64,000 nt of DNA from Pycnococcus provasolii (Eukaryota; Chlorophyta; Pseudoscourfieldiophyceae; Pseudoscourfieldiales; Pycnococcaceae), in contig OW568883.1 in the NCBI GenBank assembly GCA_938743325.2, positions 310,001 to 374,000 of the forward strand, given 5' to 3'. Positions 17,007-25,963 of this stretch are shown piece after piece. A program made the translations under genes and the position numbers. Under the pieces are notes generated by a model. It made no database searches. It saw nothing but the letters and a program-made list of their open reading frames with translations, and was not told the DNA's origin. How positions within the stretch are numbered: the stretch's first letter is position 1; each line of letters begins with the position of its first letter.

Positions 17007-19484
17007 TTACATTTTTATGTCGCAAGCTGCGCCAACGAGTGACAGTGCCGCAACCCAACGACCGCTCATTTCCTTGTCAGACTCGTCTAAAGTTTGCCAA
17101 GATGGCTGCCGCAACCATCTGCCATGCTCAGTTCGACTCCACATCTCCGAGCCTGCTTCTTCGTCGTAGGCATTTTCGTCGAACGAATTCAGTGACCACG
17201 GACGTGGCTGCCCTTCGTATGAGCCTGGCCAGAGCCAAAATCCAATGGCCTGTTCGTATATAGGACCAGGGCGAACGGTGGCGCAGCGATTCATCCAGTC
17301 GTCCAGTCGAGCACAGCAAATTGGTGCCTGCCGTTTTGAATCAGCGTACCACACCTCGTTCACGTATCGTTTCGCGATTCGCTTTGCCTCCTCACGATCG
17401 ACGAGCGGCTGTACAAGTCGGTCGACAAGGTGAAGAGCTGCGGTGCGTATCGTGTCACTGTGATTGTTGCCATTGTAATGATGGTGATGATGATGCCTGC
17501 TTTCCTCGATGCGGCACAATTCACGGCCAAACGTGCCAATGCTCAAATCACCAGTTAGCTCCACGCATTCTGCGTACACTTCGTCGTCGTCGTCGTCTTC
17601 TTCTTCTTCTTGGCGTTCCTCCCACACGCCACCACTGCTGTGCACGCCATCCGCCGGATTGACGAGCACCATGGATGACTCGTGTTGCTGTTCGTCATGA
17701 CGCCACTTGTCATTCGCTTGCGCCATCGCGTTCACGAGCGTGCCGTAAGGCTCGCCAGTTGATGCGTAGAGACCGTAGTTCATCGCCTCAAAATCAGGAT
17801 ATCTCCCAGTGGAGGGTTCGTCTGTAAGCTGCCACCAAGCATATCCAATTACGTACGGCATCTCGCGGAGTTTCTCGATGAAATTCGCCGCCTTTCGCGC
17901 GCGTTCCGCCTGCGTGGCAACTGTGGCACCGTGCCATGCACCCCGCAAGCCGGGCAATCCTGCATCGCGTGCCGCAAAGCTCCATTCGCCGACCAGCACA
18001 GGTTTTCCTGTTTTTCTATGCGTCCACCTGATGAGGCGTTCGTCTGGAACGTTGGTGTACAGATGTAGATCGACGACGTCGGTGAATGTCGATGCACTTG
18101 TGATGGCTGCACTTGGCAGAGTTCCCGCGTATCGAATCCCAAAGAGTACCCCTTTTCCTGAATCTGCGGCGCGTATGGCATGGAACGTCACCTGATGATA
18201 TTGCCAGGCAACCTCCTGCATCCACCGTTGTGAGGCTTCCATGAGGCGGCGCAGATCTTGTCTTTGCATCGAGGCTCCAGGATGAGACGCTGTTTCTATG
18301 TGAGAGCACAGGCGTTTGTTCCAATGATGCGGCGTGTTATGGTTGTCATGCGAGAAGAGTTGGCGTCTTCGAGAAGAAGATATAGCAGCTGTATTCTTCA
18401 CCTCATCGTCTGCGCCCCACTTCTCTGCAGCAAGGTGATAAACGCATAATGTAAACGCATCGTCGCCGTCGTCGTCGTCGTCGTGGCATCGCTGCGGACT
18501 TGATTCATCATCATACAAGTCATGAAGCAGACGGATGAGCCTTCTTCTCCCAGGTCCATCTTCGAGCACGCAGAGATACGTGTTGAGGAAGGCGACTGCA
18601 TCGGCACCTGTGAACGAGATTTCATTGTCCGTCCACCATCCCACGAGGTTCGCATCATTCATGCGTGGTGCAATCTGCGCGCGCGCTCTCGCGTACACTT
18701 CATTCACCCACGTCTCTCCGAAGAAGTCGTTTTGCATCCACCCATTTTCGTGTTGGCTCCACGTCGACGCGAGCTGGAGTAGGTGTATGTACGAAAAGTT
18801 TGTGCGTGCTGTTTGTACCGAGCGTGCCGTCCATCCTCCGGCGGCATTGAATCCCCAGTCCATCAGCTGATTTGTGACGTTGTTTGCCCAGCACACGGTT
18901 GCATTCACTGAGCAGTCGCCATATTTCGCGTTCATGGCGACGAAGTACGGCGCGACCCCTAGCGACGGTGCAAAGCTGAGAGAATCTCCTGGACACAGGT
19001 GATTTTTGGACGCATTCCTGCACAGGTCAGCCTCTCGCCCATCGACGCCGTCGTCGTATCCTCCGTTGTTGACGTGGTTGACCGCCCGTATGCGGAACGG
19101 TGGATGACTGCCGATATGGCGTTGTTGTTTGTTGTCGTTGTCCTCTTTATGTTTTTTGGTGGATGATGATGATTCCTCCTGTAACGCGAGCGCATAGTAC
19201 CACCTGGCAGTTGGGTCGATCTTGTCGTCGGTAGTGACATTGACGACACGGAACTTAGACGACGAATGGCTAAGATTAGTAGTCAGATGATGATGATGGC
19301 GATCGTTCATGCGAGTGAACGTGTGCATGCTGATGTCCGTCGCGCCCATGGCGAGGGTCACCACCGCCTTGCCGTTCGCGAGCCGCCGCTCCTTCGCCCA
19401 CCACTCAGTGCGCGTCGACGTGCCCGGATAGCACAGCAGCATCCATATTCCCAACCAGCGCAGGAACATACCTTTGTCCACCAT
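17007..19484 (-). CDS. Secreted agarase-like glycoside hydrolase (GH-A type TIM barrel)
   Basis: A single frame of 825 residues. The N-terminus has a short hydrophobic signal (FLRWLGIWMLLCYPG). The barrel region shows MDWGFNAAGGWT, VGWWTDNEISF (NE: likely acid/base Glu) and DVVDLHLYTNVP, then GKPVLVGEWSFAARDAG (likely nucleophile Glu) and GYAWWQLTDEPSTGRYPDFE. This pattern is typical of clan GH-A enzymes related to beta-agarases and similar polysaccharide hydrolases. Asp-, His- and Glu-rich low-complexity insertions interrupt it (for example a six-His run and an acidic run in the C-terminal third). The C-terminal part, with a Cys-Cys pair and a GFWLWPGSYEG motif, is unassigned. The stop codon overlaps a TGTAA. 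The exact substrate cannot be assigned from sequence; extracellular polysaccharide turnover is inferred. Confidence 0.68.
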   Translation of the reverse strand: MVDKGMFLRWLGIWMLLCYPGTSTRTEWWAKERRLANGKAVVTLAMGATDISMHTFTRMNDRHHHHLTTNLSHSSSKFRVVNVTTDDKIDPTARWYYALALQEESSSSTKKHKEDNDNKQQRHIGSHPPFRIRAVNHVNNGGYDDGVDGREADLCRNASKNHLCPGDSLSFAPSLGVAPYFVAMNAKYGDCSVNATVCWANNVTNQLMDWGFNAAGGWTARSVQTARTNFSYIHLLQLASTWSQHENGWMQNDFFGETWVNEVYARARAQIAPRMNDANLVGWWTDNEISFTGADAVAFLNTYLCVLEDGPGRRRLIRLLHDLYDDESSPQRCHDDDDDGDDAFTLCVYHLAAEKWGADDEVKNTAAISSSRRRQLFSHDNHNTPHHWNKRLCSHIETASHPGASMQRQDLRRLMEASQRWMQEVAWQYHQVTFHAIRAADSGKGVLFGIRYAGTLPSAAITSASTFTDVVDLHLYTNVPDERLIRWTHRKTGKPVLVGEWSFAARDAGLPGLRGAWHGATVATQAERARKAANFIEKLREMPYVIGYAWWQLTDEPSTGRYPDFEAMNYGLYASTGEPYGTLVNAMAQANDKWRHDEQQHESSMVLVNPADGVHSSGGVWEERQEEEEDDDDDEVYAECVELTGDLSIGTFGRELCRIEESRHHHHHHYNGNNHSDTIRTAALHLVDRLVQPLVDREEAKRIAKRYVNEVWYADSKRQAPICCARLDDWMNRCATVRPGPIYEQAIGFWLWPGSYEGQPRPWSLNSFDENAYDEEAGSEMWSRTEHGRWLRQPSWQTLDESDKEMSGRWVAALSLVGAACDIKM

Positions 19485-20269
19485 GGTCCATGGATGGCGT
19501 CACAGAAAAGAAATGTCGGAAGAATCCCACCGAGAATAATAATTGGATTGCCATCAGCTGTCACTGTCAGGCAGGGGAGGGGAAGAGGGAAGAAGAGCGA
19601 ACTAAAACTGAGCGATGCGTTCGGGGGAGATGATGGGTGGGGATCCGTTGTGGAACCAGGTGGAAGAACCAGGTGGTGCCCTGCCCCGCCCCCGGGGGAA
19701 CTTGGGGATCCCGCTCCGGCCTCCCACTGCCACTTCCACAATACATCCATCCTCTCACTTTCCGTTCGCACGAAACGCTTGTTGACAAAGTCACCCGCCA
19801 ACCGCGTGCCTTCTGGCTTCCGCGATCCGGCGTCTTTGGCAACGATGACTGGATCAAGTCGCCCATTGCTGTGCACAAAGTGTTGGCTTAGTCACCAAAA
19901 GGCCCCACCGAGCTTACACCCGCTCAGAAGGAGTATTGGAGTAGTGCACCAGCATATACTGACCGCCACAGCGACGCGCAGCGAGCCGCCACATATCGGC
20001 GGACGTTCATTCAAAACTGGAGTGCATAGTGTGCGCGAAGGCTGGAACCGGCCGAAAGCGCTACATCCGTTCCTTTCATCTTAGATTCGGGTGCTACGCA
20101 TACATGCACGCCGTACAAGTCAGATCTTACCAGCATTCGTACTCTACAGCAGACAGTGCGCATTGCTTACGGCGAAGGCGAGAGTGGCGACATCATACGT
20201 GCAGGCACGTTGCGTGGATGTACATCCTCGATTGCAGGAGCCCGATGCTGAGTTGCTGACAAGGGGGAG
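19485..20269. other. Intergenic region, no convincing gene
   Basis: No conserved domain was recognised in any frame. GC-rich palindromic sequence lies at 19,630-19,720 (GGGGATCC and CCCCCGGGGG cores). The last 150 bp, just left of the copia-like LTR, could be the end of the element's internal region. Confidence 0.5.
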
Positions 20270-20621
20270 TGATGGAGTATATGGACCTAGGGGTTTGTTG
20301 TATGGTGAAACCCCCAACTGGAGATTATGATTGTCTCCTAGATCACGTGATTTTCTTCATGGTTATATTTTATGGTTATATGTGGCAAAGCATGGATTTC
20401 CCATGCATGTCGATATTCTCCTTTCGACCGTACCTCTTTGGACTCCACTCTTTTGAATGGCTCATGTTGCAAAGCACGATTCCTCATGCTTTGCTCCCTA
20501 GTCTTCTTAGAGGCCTCCTAGGCCTTCCCCTTTTCCTTACCTCTGCCTTTTACTTTCATTCTAGTAACAAACCTTTTTACCTTAAGCACTCTCTTCACCT
20601 TAAGGTCTTCTACCTACAACA
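20270..20621 (+). mobile_element. Possible copia-type LTR remnant (fossil)
   Basis: A purine-rich tract (AAGGGGGAG) directly precedes TGATGGAGTATATGG, the layout usual at the polypurine tract and 3' LTR start of Ty1/copia elements. The stretch to about 20,621 (ends ...CTACAACA) is clearly more AT-rich than the flanks and carries no host gene. No second LTR or coding body was found in the window, so it looks like an old, incomplete copy. The right end is a guess based on a terminal CA. Confidence 0.42.
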
Positions 20622-20824
20622 GGACGTACTACGCAAGTTACAGTCTCGAACGGTGCGGAGGGCAAACTTCTCACCGAGAGTGCTCGCAAGGATGACATCC
20701 AATGGCTTCTTCCCGACACCTACCCGACTCTCACTCTGCAGAAACGAAAAGTGGCGCCGTACGACCAAAAGTACCGTGTAAAGAGGAGTATTTCTTGACC
20801 AAAACTAATAGAGGGGATCCGCCC

Positions 20825-20852
20825 TTAGGGTTAGGGTTAGGGTTAGGGTTAG
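20825..20852 (+). repeat. Telomere-like TTAGGG tract
   Basis: More than four TTAGGG units lie 79-106 bp upstream of the TRAPPC12-like start, followed by a C-rich run. It is one of at least nine similar intergenic tracts in the window. Confidence 0.9.
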
Positions 20853-20930
20853 CCCCCCCCCCCCACCCGGGACTTTGAGAATTTCCGCCTCCTCACAACT
20901 CCTTCATAGACTAACTATTTTTTTACTGTC

Positions 20931-21737
20931 ATGGACGCGCTCGGTGGTGGCACCGGTGCGCCAATGCAACCTGTGTCGTCGTCGTCGGTGCACACGCACG
21001 TGTCGTTAATACGCGAGCTTCACAACGCGTGTACTTTATTAGCTTCTCAGGCTCAGGCTCCTCGTTCAGCTCAGGCTCAGGCTTCGTCGTCGTCTTCTTT
21101 GTCCGCAGCCCCGTCCGCGGATGTGGAGCGTTTACTTGCACAATGCCGTTCTTTAGCATCAACGTCAGCGCCGCTCGAAGCACTCGCGTACACGTCCGTG
21201 ATTGTTGCTGCCCTTGTGACACTGAGGAGATTCGACGAAGCGCGCGCAGAACTTGCGCGAATCGGGTCGATCGAACAACGCGCAGACGACGACGATACCG
21301 TGCCGTTCATGCTGCGGAAACTTGACGCGGAAATGCCGAAACACTTTGGAAGGACGGACGCAGCTTCGAAAAGGCTCGCGGCGCTCGCGGCGATGTGCGG
21401 GAGAAGGGCGGCGACGGCGGACGCGAAAAAGGAAAGGAACCTGTGGGAACGACGACGGGTGGACGTGCTCGCCGCAGCAGCCGCACTGCGTTTCACAAGC
21501 GGGGATGCCGTCGCGGGCGCACAGGCTTGCGCAAGCATACGCGACGCGTGCCCCACGGACCCACGTGCGTGGTGCCAACTCGCATACGCGCAAGTGATGT
21601 GTGGCGCGGACGAGTCGGCCCGCAATAGCGTTGCAAGAGCGCAAGAGCTCGCTGACGCTGAGAAGAATCATGACGACAAACTCAAGGCTGAGTTGGAGGC
21701 GACGCGCGTGACGCTCGGACGGTTTGGCCTATCGTAG
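20931..21737 (+). CDS. TPR-like protein resembling TRAPPC12 (TRAPP complex)
   Basis: 268 residues from the ATG at 20,931. After a Ser/Ala-rich linker (about residues 38-62) come helical-hairpin repeats. VPFMLRKLDAEMPKHFG followed by a short linker and NLWERRRVDVLAAAAAL closely matches the conserved core of TRAPPC12/TTC15. GAQACASIRDACPTDPRAWCQLAYAQVMCG is a TPR-type unit. TRAPP complexes tether vesicles on the ER-Golgi route. The protein is much shorter than animal TRAPPC12 and corresponds only to its C-terminal TPR half, as is common in plants and protists. A TGTAA (21,747-21,751) follows the stop. A TTAGGG tract lies upstream. Confidence 0.62.
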   Translation: MDALGGGTGAPMQPVSSSSVHTHVSLIRELHNACTLLASQAQAPRSAQAQASSSSSLSAAPSADVERLLAQCRSLASTSAPLEALAYTSVIVAALVTLRRFDEARAELARIGSIEQRADDDDTVPFMLRKLDAEMPKHFGRTDAASKRLAALAAMCGRRAATADAKKERNLWERRRVDVLAAAAALRFTSGDAVAGAQACASIRDACPTDPRAWCQLAYAQVMCGADESARNSVARAQELADAEKNHDDKLKAELEATRVTLGRFGLS

Positions 21738-21789
21738 CTCCGTGATTGTAACAAGACCATTCCCCACAACCAGAAAATAAGTCGAGAGA

Positions 21790-21812
21790 GGGGGGGGGGG
21801 GGGGGGGGGGGG
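21790..21812 (+). repeat. Poly(G) homopolymer run
   Basis: Twenty-three consecutive G between the TRAPPC12-like stop and the next SET gene. It could form a G-quadruplex, and its exact length may be a sequencing artefact. Confidence 0.85.
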
Positions 21813-21901
21813 ACAAATCAACATCAACCAACCAAGTCTGTCCTGATCCTGATGAGATCACGCCGAGATCTTTTGATGAGCCTCATCCTCATTTCATCAA
21901 T

Positions 21902-23533
21902 ATGGCTGCTGCATCAATAATATCCATGCTCGTCACGTTCAGAAAGGCGTCACGGTTTGGTTTGGTTTGGTCTGGTTTGGTCACGTCGGTTTGGTTTGGT
22001 TTGGCCGCCGCCGCAACCGCAACCGCAACCGCGTCAATAGGGTTGGCCGCGTCGTCGTCGTCGTCGTCATTGCGTCTCTCTGCGGCCGTTAGCTTGCACA
22101 ATCACTTGCTTGCTCGTTCTCGCTCTCGCTCAACCTCCTCCTCCTCGTCGTCGTTACTTGAATATTCTTCGCTCGTTGCACCCCGTAAAGTGGCTGCTGC
22201 AGGTGACGGACTTGTGGACGACGACGAGATTGGACTCTTCGCCGTGCGTGACATCAGAGAGGGTGAGGTGGTGTTATCCGTCCCGCTTCCCTTTGCCATC
22301 GCGCCACACCTGCTCAGTGACGAGTCGTCGCCTCTCGCAGCGCCAGTCAGAGACGCCAAGTGGAACGACCAGTGCATATTTACAACCGTTGCACTGCTAC
22401 AGCTCATGTGGACGACGAGTGGAGGAGACGCCTACAAGCGCTATCTTGCAACCATTCCCGAAAACTCCGCGCCAAACGCGACGTGGAGAGGTAAGCTGTC
22501 GACGGCCATCAAGGATCCAAGCGCAAGGGCGAAGGCTCAAGAGCGACGCGAGTACTTGGAGTCAACCGTCGCGCTTCTCGAGCAAGGTATCTTCCCAGCA
22601 CTTTCGACCGCCGGCGTGGCCGTGCCTGATTCGCGTGAAGCACGCGAGCGCGACGTACAGCGCGCATATGCAGCCGTCCTGTCACGTTCCATCATCAACG
22701 GCGACGACGCCAACGACGAACCTGCCGCGTGCGCGCTTGTCCCCGTTCTCGACCTGTTTAACCACGCGGACGACGGTGCCGTGGTTGCTCAGCTCAAGCA
22801 CGGTGAGCACTTCGCACTTCGCGTCACTGCAACACGCGACTATAAAAAAGACGAGGAGGTGCACCTGACGTACGATAGCGCGGCGCCGCCGGCGCCGTTC
22901 GTCGGCGTTGACACGCAAGGCAATGCACCAAGATGCCTTGACGATTGGATGCTGCACTTTGGAACGATTCCTCAGCCACTCGATCCGAATCGTCGTTGCG
23001 CCACGCTCTTGCTTAGGTTGAGCGGCGCATCGAAGCAAATGTCGCGACGATCTGACGCCTACTCCGCGCTGCACCTTTCGCCGGATGGATCGGCGAATTT
23101 TACCGTTCGCCTCGGAGGCAAGCTGCCACCCGCACTTCTCCCGTGGGCGCGTGTCACCGCGGCGACGGACGACGAGCTCGAACGAGCCAAGGACAAAGGC
23201 TCGTTTCGGAGACCACTCGACCCAGAGAACGAGATCAGCGCTCTTGATTTGTTGGAAATGCATGTAAATTCGCACCTCGATGTGCTCGGCAGCGATGCAA
23301 GAGATGCCGCGCTGGCTGGATCGCCAACGTCGCGCGACGCGGCTGAGCAAATTGACGCCAGTGCGGCTATGGCTTTGTTGAATCTTCAGGATGTTTTGCA
23401 TGGCGTGAAGGAGTGGTATTTGAGCAGCGAGGAAAATCTCGACGACTTTGCAAAGGAACGAATCAAGGCGCGGAAGGAAAAGTGGAAGCACGAGGCGGAG
23501 CAGGCTATCAAGCGGCGCGGCGGAGAATTGTAA
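21902..23533 (+). CDS. SET-domain methyltransferase of the Rubisco-LSMT/SETD3 type
   Basis: 543 residues. The first 90 are Ala/Ser-rich with a repeated GGTTTGG coding stretch and look like an organelle targeting peptide. The SET domain opens with DDDEIGLFAVRDIREGEVVLSVP and closes with VPVLDLFNHADDG (NH motif) and KKDEEVHLTYDS (catalytic Tyr). A long insertion (iSET) lies between, which is typical of LSMT-type enzymes. The C-terminal part, from about residue 350, fits the helical Rubisco-LSMT substrate-binding domain. Relatives methylate plastid proteins (Rubisco, aldolase) or actin; a plastid substrate is inferred here. The stop codon lies within a TGTAA, and the gene ends 62 bp from the convergent RsfS gene. 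Confidence 0.82.
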   Translation: MAAASIISMLVTFRKASRFGLVWSGLVTSVWFGLAAAATATATASIGLAASSSSSSLRLSAAVSLHNHLLARSRSRSTSSSSSSLLEYSSLVAPRKVAAAGDGLVDDDEIGLFAVRDIREGEVVLSVPLPFAIAPHLLSDESSPLAAPVRDAKWNDQCIFTTVALLQLMWTTSGGDAYKRYLATIPENSAPNATWRGKLSTAIKDPSARAKAQERREYLESTVALLEQGIFPALSTAGVAVPDSREARERDVQRAYAAVLSRSIINGDDANDEPAACALVPVLDLFNHADDGAVVAQLKHGEHFALRVTATRDYKKDEEVHLTYDSAAPPAPFVGVDTQGNAPRCLDDWMLHFGTIPQPLDPNRRCATLLLRLSGASKQMSRRSDAYSALHLSPDGSANFTVRLGGKLPPALLPWARVTAATDDELERAKDKGSFRRPLDPENEISALDLLEMHVNSHLDVLGSDARDAALAGSPTSRDAAEQIDASAAMALLNLQDVLHGVKEWYLSSEENLDDFAKERIKARKEKWKHEAEQAIKRRGGEL

Positions 23534-23595
23534 AACTTTAACATGTATTCACGATTTGTTTTCTTTTTGATACAAAAAAAGGTGGTGTTACAAGG

Positions 23596-24918
23596 TCATC
23601 GCAGTGGCTCCATGGAAAAGAATTCTCGCACCTTGGCACCGCGCCTGCGCCATATCCGCTCGATATTATACCTGTCACGTGCATCGTCTCCAACAAGAAC
23701 GTGAACAACGACATCTCCCACCTCGCATATCGCCCATTCACTATCTGGTGCGACGCCTTCCACACGCGCCTTGGCAAGGGGTTTGCCATCCTCGTCTTCA
23801 TAGCCACCATCCTCGCGCGTTGCCTCAAATCTTACGGCGTAGACGAGGTCTGCCATGTGTCTCGCACTGAGCGCCGTTGCAATTACCGCCGCCATGCCGT
23901 CGCTGCCGGTCCACGTGAATTTTGCGTCAGGAATGTCCGCCTGATTCCGTTGCACCCTCTTCTTCGGTCGCGTCAGTCCCTCCCATCGCCCGTCGTCGAC
24001 CTCTGCTCTATCGTCGACGTCGTCGATATCAACGACAATATCGTCGTCGTCGTATCTCTCGACGAAAGCTTCAAATGTCGACCGCTTGTCAGATTCGCTA
24101 AGCACCTCAGCGATGGCGATGTCCTTCGCGTGAGCGCGCGCAAGCAGCGCGGCTATGTCGTCAGGTCTACCGTCGAATCGACCACGTGGCACGACGTCTG
24201 TGACTGCGGAGGCGGGAACTGCAGGTCTTGGCGGGAGTGGCATACGTGCTGGCACCGCCGGTTTCCCGTCGAGGTCTCCAGCAAGTATCTCTCCTCGCGG
24301 CCCACCAGGTAAGCTCACGACGCGCGCGTACTTTTTGTTCGGCACCGCCGATGAGACTGTCGTCGCGCCTGCGAGTCGTTTGCGCTGCTCCGCCTCCTCT
24401 CTCCACACGCCGAGGATGAACTCGACGAGATCGTCGCGCGTCCACTCACTCGTCGCGTCGTCGTCCCCTCCCGTTCTTGCGACGACAAGTTCACGCAGTG
24501 CTTCGGTCGACATGGCGTGTGCGTGCGTCGAGCGTCCCTTATCGCCAGCCTTGTCCAGTGCGAGCCATTCGTTTCTTGCGTGTTGTTCTTGCTCGACGAG
24601 CGCAGCGAGCGCGGGCATGCGTGCGAGTGTATGCGCGGGTGGCGGCCACGCCACGGAAGCTTTCATCTCAGACGAGGGAGGAGAACCTTGCTCCTCACCG
24701 TTTCCCAAAGTGCGGATGGGAGAAGAGCAAGAGCTGAAAGGAGAAGAAGCCAACGAAGAAGGAGCGAGCATATGACCACCACCAAGAAGACGCACACAAG
24801 ATGGGAAGAGACCCATAGGTGGAGCCAACACGCCAGCCCTAACCCTGCCGAACAGAGGTCGACCGCCAAGAAGACATTGACGCACCACGGAAAGCATCCC
24901 AAGACGCACCACCGGCAT
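23596..24918 (-). CDS. Ribosome silencing factor RsfS / Iojap-like protein, organellar
   Basis: The ATG at 24,918 gives 440 residues; the frame is open further upstream, but that part runs through GC-rich intergenic sequence. The N-terminus is basic and hydrophobic, like a transit peptide. The C-terminal domain shows the RsfS fold: DDIAALLARAHAKDIAIAEVL near its start, MADLVYAVRFEATREDGG (here an insertion), then DSEWAICEVGDVVVHVLVGDD and RYNIERIWRRRG, matching the family's E-W-x-L-D-GDVVVH and Y-LE-LW. RsfS binds uL14 and keeps ribosomal subunits apart. Acidic insertions (DDDDIVVDIDDVDD) split the domain, which makes it longer than bacterial RsfS (about 110 residues). A plastid or mitochondrial location is inferred. 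Confidence 0.78.
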   Translation of the reverse strand: MPVVRLGMLSVVRQCLLGGRPLFGRVRAGVLAPPMGLFPSCVRLLGGGHMLAPSSLASSPFSSCSSPIRTLGNGEEQGSPPSSEMKASVAWPPPAHTLARMPALAALVEQEQHARNEWLALDKAGDKGRSTHAHAMSTEALRELVVARTGGDDDATSEWTRDDLVEFILGVWREEAEQRKRLAGATTVSSAVPNKKYARVVSLPGGPRGEILAGDLDGKPAVPARMPLPPRPAVPASAVTDVVPRGRFDGRPDDIAALLARAHAKDIAIAEVLSESDKRSTFEAFVERYDDDDIVVDIDDVDDRAEVDDGRWEGLTRPKKRVQRNQADIPDAKFTWTGSDGMAAVIATALSARHMADLVYAVRFEATREDGGYEDEDGKPLAKARVEGVAPDSEWAICEVGDVVVHVLVGDDARDRYNIERIWRRRGAKVREFFSMEPLR

Positions 24919-25068
24919 CAGAGCACGGATGCGCAGAATAATTTTGCCGAATGGAGAAAATGGGCGTCGGCGCCGGGGCCCGGGGGTTTTTCCCCTGAAT
25001 CGGGGATCCGTCGTAGAATCACGGAAGAGAATGGCTTCAGGCCGGACCCTGCCGCACTCGCTTGGCTC

Positions 25069-25647
25069 ATGTGGCTGCCATTGTTGCCGCGCTCGCTCAT
25101 GATTCAACTTAGCACTTACTTTTATTTTAGTGACTTGGTACGTATTGTGATGAGGAGCGGTCAAGCACTTTTGCTTGATGGTCGATACCCACACGTCGGG
25201 GTCGCGCCGGAGGGTGCGGTACCGCCGTTTTTAAATATGGTGTTGTATAATAATAAGAAGCTGCTTGCTGCTCTGGGCGGATATCAGAGGCACGACGGCC
25301 ACTATGTGTGCAACCTCCACAGCGTTCCGTGCACATCGCCGGGGCTGGCCACCGTTGTGGCTGAGGTGTCGCGGGAGAAGAAGCGCGTGATCCTCAAGCG
25401 CAAGCTCAACCTCCTCCACGTGGAGTACGAGGAAAACGCCGACGGAAGTGTGTACAACTGCCGGCACGACGCATGCCTCCGGCGTGTCGACCCACAGCCG
25501 CCGACCGCTGCCGACGCCATCGACGCGGACGGGCCGGCCGACGAGCGCCCATACGATCCCCAACCAAGGCCAAAGTTGGAGGCCGCCATTCTTCCCCGTA
25601 CTTACCTCAGGGGCGGGCGGGCCCGCTTCTCCCCTACCTACGGGTAG
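25069..25647 (+). CDS. Hypothetical protein, unrecognised
   Basis: 192 residues from an ATG at 25,069, divergent from the RsfS gene, with a GC-rich palindromic element (about 24,970-25,015) between. It contains an aromatic N-terminal segment, three Cys residues and two CxxxxxC-like spacings near the middle, a basic stretch (REKKRVILKRKLN) and a Pro/Asp-rich tail. No domain is recognised. The smooth composition between 25,130 and 25,580 looks coding. It may be a host gene or a piece of a mobile element. Confidence 0.35.
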   Translation: MWLPLLPRSLMIQLSTYFYFSDLVRIVMRSGQALLLDGRYPHVGVAPEGAVPPFLNMVLYNNKKLLAALGGYQRHDGHYVCNLHSVPCTSPGLATVVAEVSREKKRVILKRKLNLLHVEYEENADGSVYNCRHDACLRRVDPQPPTAADAIDADGPADERPYDPQPRPKLEAAILPRTYLRGGRARFSPTYG

Positions 25648-25963
25648 TGGGACTGTGGGAGCTGACCTCCGGGCCGAGTCAGGACTCTAAAAACTAAAAA
25701 GAGGCCCGCAAAAGTGAGAAGTACAACAAGGCCAGCCTACTAAAGGTATGAAGAGGAATGATTGATCTCCCGCCCGCCCGCGCCTCGCTGCAACACATAA
25801 AGCAACCGGCCCAACCAAGCAGCAGGGGGTCCCGCCCTCAAGGGGAGGGAGCTCAATCAAGAGAGGTTTTCTTTCCAGAGAGTGTTGTTTTCCCTCCCTC
25901 CCTCCCCAATTCCCCATCAAACTTCCCCATCAAACTTCCCCATCAAATCCAATCACTCTTGTG
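25648..25963. other. Intergenic region upstream of HDAC gene
   Basis: No gene was seen. A pyrimidine-rich stretch with three CTTCCCCATCAAA-type repeats lies at 25,910-25,945, immediately before the HDAC start. It is likely promoter and 5' UTR. Confidence 0.5.

Noticed and set aside
20269-20781. Plus-strand frame of 170 codons rich in Leu/Phe
   Set aside because: It lies over the AT-rich LTR-like remnant and matches no family.
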